A DNA stretch of 64,000 nucleotides from Cyclospora cayetanensis (lineage: Eukaryota; Apicomplexa; Conoidasida; Eucoccidiorida; Eimeriidae), in NCBI RefSeq assembly GCF_002999335.1, contig NW_020312701.1, positions 1-64,000 on the forward strand. Reading direction: 5' to 3'. Shown here one piece after another: positions 13,665-31,249 of the stretch. The position numbers and the translations under genes are program-made. The notes under the pieces were generated by a model that worked only from the letters and a program-made list of their open reading frames with translations, did not search any database and had not been told where the DNA came from. Within the stretch, counting starts at the first letter, position 1. Each line of letters opens with the position of its first letter.

Positions 13665-15743
13665 AAGGTTTGCGTCTTAATTCTTGCGTCCACCGCCATC
13701 GATCCACCACAAATAGTGTTCACCCAGAATAAATTGAAGCATTTTTTTGCATTAAGGCATCTCTCAGGAATAAGAACTCACGAAAGGCCACCGGTGGTGC
13801 CCTGCAACGCTCTAGTCTATCGGCAGCAGGACGTGCGTAAAAAAACGATTCCCCCGAAGTATTGAACTGGGACATAAAAATCTCTACCTTTCGGTAAACT
13901 AGTGAAGCTTTTAAGGGGGACTGCCATAGACAAAGGCTACGCAGCCTCCAAGACCCTCTGATAAAGACCCGTCAGCGCCCGAAAGCCAATTAAAAATAAA
14001 GACAAGTCAGGCCATTGCGATTAATAGAGGCCGTCCCATTTCGTTGACCTTGGCTCACAAGGCACTGGCCCGACGATGTACCGTTACATCTGTTTCCGCA
14101 GGGAGGGTATGCTCGAAGCTCACCACAAACTTAAAGGCTATTGAGTGTTTTCCAATAAATCTCTATCCTCTGCCTGCTCGTGGTACTCATGGTTACGCCA
14201 CGTGGAGAGGTACAGCTATGTTGCGCAATGTCATACCCTAGCCACGCGGAGTATTCACATCTAGATGCACGCAGCACTTCGTGCACATGCACACAGCACT
14301 GTCTTACTGTATTGAGCTAGCGCTACTCTGTGATCAATATGATATACGACAAAATGCAGAAAAGTCAATTTTTAATCAATTCTGAACTAAATATAATGAA
14401 ATTTCCCGAGGGTATATCAGCCTGCTACATAAGGACAGATGAAAGGAAAGGGTGCAAGTAACTAGATTCTCTGAGCACCCTAATTCCCATACCATCATAT
14501 ACAGCAATTCATTAGATAAACACACTTTATGCACATTGTCGTAGCATGAAGATTACTGTTTCGAGTGAAATGGAGCATCACGCTGGACCAGCCGAAGATG
14601 CAATACTCTCACACATTAATTAGGTATTGCCATTTCACTAACAAATGTACGTAGCTCTCTATAAATGGGCGCTCGCAAGCGAAAAAAACCGTGCCGTGGT
14701 TCAGGATCGGTTGATGCCTTTTTAGGTAGAAGACTAGTTCCCGATGGATTTCAACTGTACTGGAACAGCCAGCAACAGCTGAAACGCGAAGCTGTGAGGA
14801 ATACTAGTCCTTTCGCTTATTCGTGGAAGAAGTGGGGAACAGCCCTGGCAACACTTTTCCAGGAGAGTGTTTGTATTGTAGCAATATATTTCCCTCTCCT
14901 ATCGTTTTTCGCCGAAGGCAGCTAGAGCAAAAATGTGCTTCTCATCAGTGACACATTTGCTTCAGTTATCGAACCAACATAAACTTTTATCCCAGTCCGT
15001 TTTTGGCTAAGAGAGAGCGCGCTATTATCCTACAGAGAAGCTCAATTACTGTATTTCATATGTCCATGATGTGTTAGCACCCTAGACTTGCACATAGCCC
15101 GTGCAAACTGCTTAGCGGTTTACGGAAAAAGTGCGCAGCTTTAAACTCACACAAGACATGCCGAGTTAATTATTCTAAATGGCGCGGATCAAGGGACTCC
15201 ACACCAGTCGCGCTGCGTTGGTTCAACGGGCACCACCTGCCCCGTTATGCAGTCAAGTGCAAACGTTACGCTATGTAAAGGACGATGTGCTATAAATATC
15301 CGGCTTGATCATCTTCCCCCTCTCTGATGCCCATGCTAGTCGAAAATACGCTGAAAAGGAAATTAAAAGGAAGCTGGTCAGTCCTCCGTTTCCCACAGCC
15401 GCCGCAGATGTACGCGAAGTTGAAAAAGCTTATGGAAAATCACTTGACTGAACGTGCCGAGTTCCAGTGAGAGGCAACACGAGACCAAAAAGCCAATAAA
15501 CAAGCGGCTAAATACCACAGCACTTTTTTAGTTTTTTTCCGGAGCCGCAGGGGCATCGCTTATTTGCATCTCGTGAGCGAATCTCAATTGGGGCGCGGTA
15601 CTCAACTACTTGGGCGTCGTCTTCGAGGCCCCCGTCTGTACAACAAAGACGAAGCACAGTTCAAGACCAAGGACAGAAAGCTCCCGCGACAACAGAATGG
15701 TGGATATCATCGGACAGCGGAACGGAAAAGAATATGAACAAAA
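13665..15743. other. No gene seen
   Basis: Repeat-poor sequence with only short ORFs. Upstream exons of the candidate exon at 13.4-13.7 kb could lie here, but no phase-consistent chain was found. Confidence 0.4.
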
Positions 15744-16587
15744 CTAGCTGACTTTAGAGTGAAAACAATGCCTGGATATCGCAGAGTCACGCAAAGGGCA
15801 AACATGCACGTAAAGCCAGATCCGAGATATACCCTGCCCTGATAAGAACGAGAAAAAGACTACAACAATAACCCGCGGTGCAAAGAAATGGATCTAGTGG
15901 GAGCGAACTACCTCCATGCCGCAGCTGCTGGTCGATGCGGGCAAGCCGAAGATCACCGAGGAGATAGTTGGCACCTCTGTTGAAGACGGAGTATGCACTC
16001 GCTCCACCAGTGCGCTCTCCCAAATTCCAAAAGATCAAGACAATACCCAATATCGATGCGGCGCTGCATATTTGCCCAAGAATGACAGCTAAGCTCGACT
16101 TAGTAAGCAGCTAAAAGCTCAGATATAGCTTAAGTTGTCACTGTAGCTACCAAAGTAAAGAGAATTTATTTTATGCTCTAAGCAGGAAGCAACATGTTGA
16201 TTTGCCCTCACATGGCGCCTAAATACCGAAGACAGCAAAGAGAGGCCAGTACAAGAAGCACTCGGATAAAGTTGGAGCCTTCATGTTCACACATATTTCA
16301 GGCACAGCATGCAGCTTGTCCTGTTGTTGGCTTTAAAAAACCGAAGGTATGCGTTTGTGTTCAGTAGAATTTCTCTCAGGAACCCTTAAGGCTGTGCGCC
16401 AACAAAAGTTGCGCCCTAATGAAGAACCGAGAACTACGGGCAATACCAGAAAGCAGGAGCAACCTGATTTATACTAGGCTTTTCGTTGCCCCCAAGAGAG
16501 GGGATACTCACGAGTTAGCTTTCCCTTCCAGAACTCCTTCGTTAGCAGTCGCTCAATAAGCTGCGAGAGGTCTTCTGTGCCGTCCAT
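15744..16587 (-). CDS. SAYSvFN-domain membrane protein
   Basis: Small protein with the SAYSvFN domain. In animals the family member SAYSD1 sits in the ER membrane and senses stalled, UFMylated ribosomes at the translocon. Exons: 16587-16512 (MDGTEDLSQLIERLLTKEFW...), 16088-15912 and probably 15838-15744, phase-consistent and giving 115 residues. Exon 2 encodes one membrane helix (SILGIVLIFWNLG) directly followed by the signature GERTGGASAYSVFNRGA and then GDLRLARIDQQLRHG, the usual order and spacing of the family's C-terminal domain. The start has a good context (ACCATGG), and exon 1 ends at a consensus GTGAGT donor. The last intron is uncertain: reading through the GTAGTT donor gives another C-terminus ending at 15787. 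The long N-terminal region seen in animal homologues is missing. Confidence 0.8.
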
Positions 16588-18860
16588 GGTACCCTCTCAC
16601 TACAAAACCTGCTGTATCAGGCAACAGAAGTAGTCTGCCGCGTCCCGTGAGTACAAGAAAGAGTGGAGTAGCTGGTGATGCAAGAGGGGGTAGAGGGAAA
16701 CTCCTCTTCAAAATCACGCCCCTCCCAGCAAGAGCTGGAAATTGAGCAAAGTGAAACCAAACTCCTCTTTACGAGAAGACTCACGACCGACGGCAAACTT
16801 TTTGAGGAGCTGTTGCTTTCCTTAGGCCAGAAGTAGATGTGTGTGGAGAGACGCCGGGCAAATTGTGGTCACTGTCTTGCCGGCATAAACGTACAGATCG
16901 CGCAAGTCAAACTGTCCCCTTTAGAAACCCATATTTAGTGGGACATGCAAGGACCACAGAGGTACTCTTTCGTCAGCAGCCAGTGACAGACGATGCATGC
17001 GGCCGGAAGGCAACGACACGAAACGGTCAATTTTTCCAAAGGGTCTCTGCCTGGAAAATCAAATGACTACGAATTAAAGTTTGCTCTTGGCTCGATGAGT
17101 CGAGTTTCATATTCGGGTGTCAATTTGCCTATCATGCGATGCAAGTCCGATGGTCCCGCTCCGCTACGAGCATCAGTCCCACTTGGCGTGTCTAGGGTCC
17201 CCTCTCTGCTGAAACGACCATACAAACTCTTTTAAACAATATACTGGCCCATTTAGTGCTCAATTGGCCCTAAAATACTTAAAATCTTACCTGTGCCGCG
17301 AGGCATTCCAGCGTCAACGGTGCAGATAGCACGGGTTAGAGCCAAGTGAAAGTAGACTTTATTGAACCCCAGTTACTCGTAGTTATGTAAATAGCAGTAT
17401 TAATGAATTACCCTGTGTGGCTCATGAATACAGAACACTAACATCAAGCCAAACTAGGCACAGTGAGTGGTGGCCCCCAGGCACTGAAGTAACAGAACAT
17501 GCTACGGCGACAAAGGTGGTCTTGTATAGCAACTCTTCTTAATCCAGACAACTGCCTTTCAAATTTCGTTGGGAAGGTGCTGCACGGTAATATGGAGGTA
17601 TGATGGACCCCTGCTAGGAGAAAGATCAGGCGATCCGAGCAGTTTACTTCCCCGGGGACTTTGAAAAAGATGCGTTGGCGTGCGTGCAAACGGATTATGA
17701 ACAACGACGTAAGGAAGTAGGGAGCCATCTCCTTTCTGCAGCGCTTTATATGAGGCCTCTGTAGAGAGACACTTAGATTAAGATTCAACACAAAGTTCAT
17801 AACAAGTTGTTGAGTGTTAATCAAATGGGCTCCGGCCTATCGGTCCCTCTCAGAGCTTTTGACATGAGCGGAGAGGGTTAGCTACGGTGCGTGCAGCTGA
17901 ATCATCTATACATTCTAGGCATTCGCAGACAAGTGCGCACAGCATCATCAGACACACGCAAGCAATATTGCGCCGTAGTGTATCAAACTAACGCTATTCC
18001 CTAAAACATTAGATCAACCCACGGTCGCATCAGATGGTCAATTTTAGACTGTTTCTCAACTATGAGTGGTAAAGTACAGCTTTCCCAGTGTAGCTTTCAC
18101 CGCTAAAATTCCCAATTCAAGAAAAGTAAGGTGCAACTCTGTCTTCTCTACAAAGTTATATTTCCTCAGGGTTGCTGCAATGCCTCGAGTGCTTCCGCGG
18201 GGTGCACAAACGTATGGATCATTCCACAACGCTCTTAGCAGGTGCCCTGTCCTCGGCACGTGACAAGAAGTGGAGGTTCCTTAGCTCCTGTTATTGTATC
18301 GATTTTGCTGTTTTCCTTTTACTTCAACGATACAGTGACTGCCGATGCAGCGGCCCCATATTTGCAGTTCCGGCATTTGTGCGTTGTAATCGGCTAGTAG
18401 TAATGCTCAATGCTTATAGTATTTTTAGATTCGTTTCAGTTCAAGGTATTTGGATATATTCTGAAATGTCGGGGCACCGCGAAATAAATGTCGGCTTCTC
18501 GGGTTAGGAAGGTCTTAGGACAAGAAAGCGTGGCCCAAAGCAGTTCTCTACATGCGTATTTCGAGCAGTATTAGAAGCAGTTGTTACTCGATGAACAAGG
18601 GTTGCAATATACTTGCTTTCAGTACACTGGTGCGTAGCGAAACCTTAAATGCAGCTCTACAAATTCCAAAGGACACCTTTTCGGAATGAATTTTCCATCT
18701 TTCACATTTCAATTCACCATAGAAACATGCATGTCTGAACAATGGAATATCTGCGTACACTCCTTAACAAAAAAACTGGCCGTAATATTGCTAATTTGTA
18801 GTGCGCAGTTAAAGAGCATCCAGCATTTACGGAAATACAGTGCTAGCCAAGTTGGGGGTG
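16588..18860. other. No gene seen
   Basis: Repeat-poor sequence. A 126-codon minus ORF at 17824-17444 has no recognisable motif and no supporting splice chain. The first few hundred bases should include the promoter of the SAYSvFN gene. Confidence 0.4.
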
Positions 18861-18869
18861 ATATACTGC

Positions 18870-19780
18870 CAAAAGTGAAGTCGAAGCTAAGCGGCTTGTG
18901 TTTGTAGTGGGACAGCTTGTCCTTGGCCCGGTGGATAACAACGGCTCACAGAAAAAAGACACAGTGAACCTGGGTTTAAATATCTAGCGGAGCGAAGCTA
19001 GCCCTCCTACATGCGCAAGCGTCCCCTCGCCCCTTTGGATTTAACCCAAAGGACTTCTATTCCGCCATGCATACAACCCACGAATAAGCTGGGTGGAAAT
19101 ATGCACTTAAGCACAACAGAACGATAATACGTGCCCATCCTTAGACAGGTCGGGGGCCTAGCTTTAGAGGTTGACAATATTTTCTGAGCTCAGTGCGTGG
19201 CTACCAAATATAAGGGCTTCCCAAAAGACGCTATGAGCCATCATAATTGCAGTGAGTCAGCGAGTCGTGCACGCAAGCTCTTCTGCCTGGTTACACATTG
19301 TGGCCGGCATGGCGCGGCGGCGTGTCTGAAGGTCGTGTCATTTAGGTCGTCGTCTGCAGCCATCCAAGAAGCTTTGACATTATATATGTGCATTTACATA
19401 ATACGTTCTGCACACCACCTCGATCTGCTCTCACTGTTGCACCACGTTTTGAACTGAGGAAAAGATGGCATCGCAGTGTGGAAGGGAACTAAATGTGCCG
19501 GGCCTCTGTTGATGTCCGCCGGCTTTTGTGTTTGGTGCGTGTCTACAGGCACGACAGCACACAATATTGTTCTGTTGTGCTCGAGTGCATATTTCAACCA
19601 CCTTATTCGTGGGTCATACCCATGGTGGAATAGAGGTCCTTTCGGCTAGTCCAAAGGGGCGAAGGGACGCTTGCGCATGCAGGAATCGAAGCTGAATAGC
19701 TTGTGGTTGTAGTGAAACAGCTTGTCCTTTGGCTGGCGGATGCATATATCCATCACCTTATTCTTGGGTTATATTGAGGC
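18870..19780. mobile_element. Foldback/MITE-like repeat with inverted arms
   Basis: The arm at about 19005-19115 matches the reverse complement of the arm at about 19566-19680 over more than 100 bases with scattered mismatches. Shared blocks include gtgcatattt, cttattcgtgggt, ccaaaggggcga and ggacgcttgcgcatg. Outside the arms, about 18883-18930 and 19685-19735 are direct copies (agcttgtgtttgtagtg versus agcttgtggttgtagtg). A third partial copy of the 'cac cttatt-gtggg' block lies at about 19748-19775. The inner 450 bases carry no transposase-like ORF. This fits an old non-autonomous element or nested insertions. No clear target-site duplication was seen. Confidence 0.6.
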
Positions 19781-20581
19781 AGCTGGGGTGTATGCGTCTA
19801 ACCAATCCTTTCCAGCGCCCCAATGAGCCACAGTAAGAAACGTTATTCCGGTCTGCTTAAGCGCCTGCAGACCTTTGCCTACGAGTTCTTGCACTTGTGT
19901 CGTCACCAGCAACACCTGTGCAGACTCTTAACAGATGTCAGCAACGCTGTTGCTCCACCTCTGCAGGCATCCAAAAAGCTCTGGCATCATCTTTGGCACG
20001 CATTAAAGAACAAAGGCAGCAATCCAGCAACATTTAAATCCTAAAGACATCCTCGAGGAGCACGCAAAAGATAGTACTTCGGTTCTGGTTTGAGGCTATA
20101 GTACATAGGATTATCTTGGCATCTCTAGTGTGCAAAAAGAATAAGTGGGTTCGAAAAACGCCAACCTAGGAGGCGCGTTGTCGACAAGAACTATTGGTAC
20201 AGCAAGCGGGGTGCGATCTCTGCCCGAGAGGCGAGACCATAGCTCGAGGGCCACAGCTGCACAGCCAGAGGCCCCTGAAATTTTTGGCTTTAGCAAATGA
20301 AGCTTTCCCAATATTCACATTCGCGAGAAGCTATTTAAACTCGTGTGGCCTCAAAACAGAAGCGTGGCTCGCGCTCTACTGCGTACCAAATGTATTTCAG
20401 GTGGAGTTTCAGTTCTCCAGTGGACTCTCACAGACAGATCCCAGCCCGACAAATTGCAGCCTTTTCCCTCGCATTGCTCGCATGATATTCTTAAAGGTGG
20501 GGGCCGTGGCACGGCTTTCGACATGCACAGGTACCTCAACCACCCCAGTGGCACGTCACACCCATCTCCGCAGATGCGAGG
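19781..20581. other. No gene seen
   Basis: Spacer between the foldback repeat and the 3' end of the tryptophanyl-tRNA synthetase gene. Overlapping plus-strand ORFs at 20.2-20.6 kb have no recognisable features. The synthetase 3' UTR should lie just left of 20582. Confidence 0.4.
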
Positions 20582-23199
20582 TCACATCAAAGGAGTATAA
20601 AGCCCAAGGGCCCTTCTAAATCGCATCAGTATGCTGTCGGCCTCAGCTTTGAAGAGAGCCGCCTCATCCTCCAGAATGCTGCGGAGGGTTTGGGGTGCCT
20701 TCATCAATTCGTAAAAGCGCCTAAAGGACAGAACGCAACGAAGAAAGCTAGCCTGTGCACGACGATGACGGCCAGGTGGAATGCGACCAAGCTGCTTTCG
20801 GCTGTAGACAACCGAGGCCCTGCTGCACGGATGCTGCAAAAATGCTTGCAGTCACGCACAGTGATGCCCTTTTGAGGCACAAAGAAGGGGGGAATGCAGA
20901 GCGCAAGACAGAAAGTGGAAAGTTCCGCACGCTAGCACGACGCCCTGTGGCACGAGGGTACGTCATTCAAGGGCAAACGACAAGGCCGAGAAGCACTTGG
21001 ACGGAGCAGGAGTGACAGACATATATACATATGTAGCAGTATAGATGTTTGCAGCACTGAATGGCAGGAAGCATGAAGGGAGGCTAAAAGCTGCGTACCG
21101 CTGAATAGGAGCCAGTGTTCTGTTGATGACGACTGTGAGTTCCTTCTTCACTGCCTCCCAGGAGTGGCCTTGTCCCTCAAGCTCTCGAAGGAGCGCAGGG
21201 AGCGTTCTCCCCTGCAGTGTTGCAAGAAGACTTAGGAGGTTGCTGCCACCAGGTCTACCGACGGGGTCATAGCCGATTTCTGTGCACCACAAACCGACAG
21301 GTCACCTGTCTGCTTGATGAGCAAAGGCAGACCTTAGCCGGGGCCTGGGTAGCGTCTGCAGGCACGGCTGAGATCTCGGGATCTGCAGAGCATTGCCAAG
21401 CATTGGCAGCGGGTACCCCTTCCCCCCTCCGCCAACGAATGCATGTGTGTGTGCTTATCTGTGTGTTTGTGGCTCTCTTCGCACCAGGGTGGTCGTCCGT
21501 CAGCGCCTTGGCTACTTTTTCAGCGACGACGTAGGGCGGGTCTAAAAGCTCCAAGCGCCCTGCGGCTGAGAGATCCGACTTGCTCATCTTGAGAGCAGGC
21601 GAGCGAAGACATTTGATGCGTCCCGCCAGGGGGGAGGCCACAAGGCAGACAGGCTCCTGCGCGAGGAAGGAGGGTGGCCTCGAGCCTTGCTGGCAGCGAG
21701 GGAGTGCGGCTTTCAAGCGACGAGCGACGGCGCGGGTAAACTCGAGGTGCTGCTCCTGATCTGCACCAACCAGCACGTAGTCGGAGCCGTGCAGCAAGAT
21801 ATCCGCTGCCATCTGCAAGTCGAAAAAGACGCACACATAAAAACGCTTCCACAAGGCAAAGCCGATAGAGAAGCTGCGTCAGAAGCCGCCTGCTCATGTT
21901 TGGGCAGCCCCTGCAGCAGGCACAGCCCAGACAGCTTCCAATAGCGTGTTTTTGCTTAGTCGGGGTAGCAGTAGCTCCTGCGGAGCTGCCCTCTAGTCCA
22001 TCACGCGTCTGCCGCGCAAGAAGCACCAGCGAGCGTGAAAGAAAGGCAACAAACATTGCGGCAGCCTGGTGGGTTCGGTGCAGGATATGCAGAGTGATTT
22101 TTATTTCTTCTGATGCTGCTGCCCCTCCGCCTTCAGCGATGTCAGGGAAGGTGCCGGTCTGTGCGGCCAGAATGCCGAACGGCACAAACCGGCAAAACGC
22201 GAACACCTAGAGACGGGGGGAGGCGGCCCCTTATACGCGGGGAAAGAGCAGCGCAAGGACAGAGGTTCAGCACGTGCAGCGCTTGCCTGAAGAGGATAGA
22301 GGGCACTGCCTGCTGAAGATCTCCCGCTGGACGCGCTAAAGGCGACGCGTGCTGGACTGCAGCGGAATATTCGATCTGCAGTAGTAGGCCGCAGCAACGA
22401 GGCAGACGGAACAGGGTTAAGCATAACAGAGGGCGACGCATGGCCGGCTGGGTGGCTGCACGGGCATCCTTTGCAACAAAAATATGGAGATCGAGGTGTA
22501 TGTCGAAGTGGCAAACAATGCAGCCGAAGGATTCCTGCTCTGGAAAAGAGAGGAGACGGAAGGCCGTAGTAGAAGTAGGAGCAACAACAACACTCGGAGT
22601 CGCAGCCTTAGAAACAACAGCATTAGTAGTCGCAGCATTAGCAACAGCATCAGCAGCAATAGCGGCAGTAACAACAGCAACAACAACAGCAGCAACAGCA
22701 GTAGTTGCCGCAGCACTAGGAACACCGACATTAGTAGTAGCAAGACCAACTGCAGCGGTAGCAGCAGCACGAGCGACAACAAGAGCAGCACCAACAGCCC
22801 TAGTAGCAGCAGCAGCAGCAACAACGACAGCAAGAGTAGTAGCAAAAACGACAGCAAGCGTAGTAGCAACAACGACAGCACGAGTAGTAGCAGCAGCACG
22901 GGCAGCAGCCGCTGCTGCCACCAGGGCGCGTGAGACTGGCATGAGGAGAGACGGACGTGCTCGATGCGGAGGAAGCAGCTAAAGAGACTGCAGCTGCTGA
23001 GGCGGTAAGACGAGTATTGTTGCAGACAGAGAGAAGCATGCCAGAGCAAGGGATGGACCAAAGGCCAGAAGACTGCGTACTCAAAGACACCAGACTCTGT
23101 AGCCACGCCGCGAGCTGTGCATGTGCAGGGCAAAGGCTTTGTAGCACGATTAACGTTCCATGAAGCGGCTGTTGCTGCTGCTGCTGGTGCTGTTGCTGG

Positions 23200-23249
<50 letters not shown>

Positions 23250-24070
23250 CGCCTTCATAGCGTGGCTCAAGGGGCAGATGCCGCATGCCATGGAGAGCGC
23301 GAGAGCCTCTAGGGAGTTGCTGCCGATGGTGTTTCCGCTGAGAAGGCGTTTCTGCCGGGTGAATAGGGCATGCGTGTCGCAGAGCAGCAGGCGTGTCTGC
23401 ACGCCCTCCTGTTGCTGCAGCTGCTGCAGAGGCAGGAGCGTGGAGAGGAGGTGGCCGATGTGCAGCGATCCGGAAGGCTGCAGCAGCACCAGCAGCTGTA
23501 GGAAAAGGCGAACTGCAGGGCTGGCTGGACCGGAACAGGCTTGTTACCGGATGGATGGAGACACTTCCGAAATGTGGGCGGGGAAAACAACGCCTACCGT
23601 CATATGTACAGACAGCGGCCCACGCACAAGCAGGAAGTGCCTCATTAGCACCAGAAAGAGGGTCGGCGCATTACCTGGAAGCCTGCCACTACGCGTTTTC
23701 CTTCAAGAGAAGCAGGCGGAAGCTCCGAGAGGTACTGGCGAGCTTCACAGCTCTCGGAAGCGGTAGCGACAGCTGAATCGGCAGCTGCATGTGCCGCGTG
23801 GGGAGGCTTCGACCGCGAGCTTTGCTCTCTAGGCGCGAAACATCTCGTCAGCGGTTGTCGTTCCAGTTTCTTCCGCCCCCCTTCTGAGGCTTTGAACGGA
23901 AAGCGGACGAAGGCAGCAGGTGGAGGCGAGGCTGCGCGGATCTGGAGATGTGCGTCGCAAGGCAGGAGTTTGAAAGCGGGGGACTGGTGGAGCTGCTGTT
24001 GCCGCAAGACACCGACCGTCAGGAGAGACAGAAGGACAGGAGTGCTGCGGAGGGAGGGTAGGCGCAGCAT
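20582..24070 (-). CDS. Tryptophanyl-tRNA synthetase, bacterial/organellar type
   Basis: Class I synthetase that charges tRNA-Trp. The bacterial-type sequence and an N-terminal extension suggest apicoplast and/or mitochondrial use. Resolved exons: 24070-23675, 23477-23081, 21812-21485, 21279-21099, 20720-20582. GKRVVAGFQ joins PSGSLHIGHLL across the first intron, giving the HIGH motif. LQSLCPAHAQLAAWL and MAADILLHGSDYVLVGADQE follow, then the KMSKS loop (LKMSKSD), IGYDPVGRPGGSNLLSLL and a typical helical C-terminus ending GLYTPLM. Residues 1-30 (from MLRLPSLRSTPVLL) look like a signal or transit peptide; an in-frame ATG at 24121 is an alternative. A polyglutamine run interrupts the catalytic domain in exon 2. 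The exon or exons joining 23081 to 21812 (phase 1 in, phase 0 out) were not located; that interval contains a large AGC/AAC repeat. Confidence 0.85.
22560..22915. repeat. AGC/AAC-type trinucleotide repeat inside the TrpRS gene
   Basis: About 350 bases of degenerate AGC, AAC and AGT triplets. It can be read in several frames on both strands (Ser/Asn, Ala/Thr, Leu). It lies between two TrpRS exons and is most simply intronic. Confidence 0.8.
23163..23258 (-). repeat. CAG repeat coding polyglutamine in TrpRS
   Basis: A run of GCT/GTT triplets on plus reads as CAG/CAA on the sense strand of TrpRS exon 2. It encodes about 30 nearly uninterrupted Gln with a few His, between the HIGH motif and the LQS block. 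Confidence 0.85.
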
Positions 24071-25104
24071 CGGCCTCTTTCGGAGGTGTCTCAGAGCGAC
24101 GCGTTCATGATTTCCGCGCATCTCCAGAGTGTGTTTCGGGTGCTCCGCGGCGTCCTGCGACAGCGGCAAGGAAGGACAGCTGAGTGTACGCCGCTGCCAA
24201 CCTGTCCCCGGAGGATTGCCAGAGGGGGAGAGAAGCTCGTCGGCTCTCCTTCCGTAGCGCCCTTCGGACGGCTTCTGCTGGGGGGAAAACAAGACATCTG
24301 CAGCGAGAGGAAGAGGGGCCAAGCGGCCACCAGGTTAAGGCAACACCTCTCGATATCGAGGCGGTCGGTTAGCCGGCTGCTGCTCCGGGAGGCGGCGCGA
24401 TTCCAGCAGTGTAAATACACCAAATCGGGCCTCAGAATGACGCAACGCCGATAAAAAAGAGTTCTTGTCTGCTGCGAGTAGGGAGGGAGGGAAGAAGGCG
24501 GACGCGGATGGAGGAGGGGAGGCACGGAGGTACCATAGAGGACTCTGTACAGGGGTGGTCTCCACTGGCGGAAGCCTCTTCAGCAGCGGTGGGGGCGGGA
24601 GGCGGGAGGCGAGGCCTAGGATTCTGCGGGAGGAAGGCAGTCTTTGGAGCTTTAGTTCGATCTTTTGCACTGAAGAACGCGGTTCCTTGGAGTCTTTCTC
24701 CTGGGTTCCTTCGAGAAATCCTCCGGGTACCGTCCTGCAGTGCGGCATCCAAGGCGCAGCAGCAACAGGAGGCCACCAGGGGCAACTGCGGCAGCATTGC
24801 AAAAAACGAATGCATGCCTCGTCCTGATCCCCGAATTAAGTGCCGCAGTAGCAGAACAACCATGAGAAGGGAGAGGAGAGGCCCTCAACCGTTGCGCTGC
24901 TGCCGAGAGGAAATCAGACACGCCTCCAAAACGAGGATTCAGCGGTCTCGTCAAGGTGCTCTCCCGTCCAGCAGCGCAGTGTCGAGAACTTCGCTGTAGC
25001 AAAACGACAAGGCTGCAGCACAGGAACTGCCCAGAGCAACGGCAGTGCATCTGCAGAGCCGCGTTGGTGGCGTCCTTCCTCGCGTACAGACACTGCACGC
25101 ACAA
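24071..25104. promoter_or_regulatory. Divergent intergenic region, TrpRS and DEAD-box helicase
   Basis: The two start codons are about 1.03 kb apart and face away from each other. No long ORF with protein-like character was found here; the overlapping ORFs in all frames are GC-rich shadows. Both promoters are presumably in this stretch. No specific motif could be named. Confidence 0.4.
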
Positions 25105-30189
<5,085 letters not shown>

Positions 30190-31249
30190 GAGACGCACAG
30201 AAAGTATCGGAAAACAGCCGTTGCAGCAGCAGAAACGGCCGCTGCGCGAATGCAGTGAGGCGCCCTCACAGTTACTGCCGCTGTGTGCGGTCGACTGCCG
30301 CAGCCCGCGTGTGTCTTCGAGTGTATACGCGCTAGCGTGTGTGTTGACAAGCAGGACACTTCGCCGATGCATAGAGACGACAGCTGCACGCAGAGCACCA
30401 GTAGCTGCTGCTGCGCCTGCAGTTTGATGCTGCGAGTGGGCTGCAAAAATACGGGGGTCTTGGGTGGACGTCCTCATGACACGCACGTGTTGAGGGCGAG
30501 ACAGAGAGGGAGAGAACGAAGCGGTTATTCAAGTTTTGCTGGCTATACCAAGGTGTCTGCTTTTGCTACTCTCGCAGCAGTGGGTGTCTGCCGAATGCAC
30601 AACGGTGACGTTTTGATGCGCATGCTCTCTTCCGTACTGCGTGGAGCGAGTTTTTTAGTGAGCGGGGCACAAGACAAGGCGGAGCTCGAGGTGGGGGGAG
30701 GGGGGCGTGAAGATAGGGACGGGGAAACTGGATTACGTGCAGTTTTAAAGAGGCGGGAAGCAGCAGCTCGAATGCAGCACGGCGCAGGTAATACCCCAGT
30801 GTACGCTGGCAGTACGCGTGGAGGCAAAAACAAAGTACTTTTAAGGAAAAATATAGCGATATAGTGCAAGCACTCTCAGTGCACTCAAACAGCACGCAGT
30901 TGCATCCTCTAGAGTTGTAAGGGAGGGAGGGGGTCTTCCACAATTTTAAGAGGCCTTCCACCTCCGCACATCAAAAGCTTCGTACCCGCGCTGCGGTGGC
31001 TTTTACTGACGAAAGCACCCAACGCAGCGCAGCGACGCTACAGGCCGCCTATGGGGAAAACAAGCTAGCAAATTCGCAAGGGCTGCCATCTACTGGTAGG
31101 GCTGTGTTGCTGGCATCAAGAATACACCCGCGGCAAAGTTCTGCTATGGCTGCCTTTTGTGGCGTCCGTCCTTGAGGTTCTCAGTGTGCCTCCTCTTGGG
31201 GCTTTTCCGCGGAAAGCTTGAGCTCCGCACTGCCCGTTGCAGCGGAGGC
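30190..31249. other. Convergent intergenic region, no gene seen
   Basis: It separates the 3' ends of the helicase and the small minus-strand mitochondrial candidate. Several mid-size ORFs exist on both strands (for example plus 30283-30864), but none has a motif, and their composition follows the local GC-rich sequence. Confidence 0.4.

Noticed and set aside
22440..22982. Plus-strand Ala/Thr and Ser/Asn ORFs
   Set aside because: They are repeat translations antisense to the TrpRS gene, with no start context or conserved motif.
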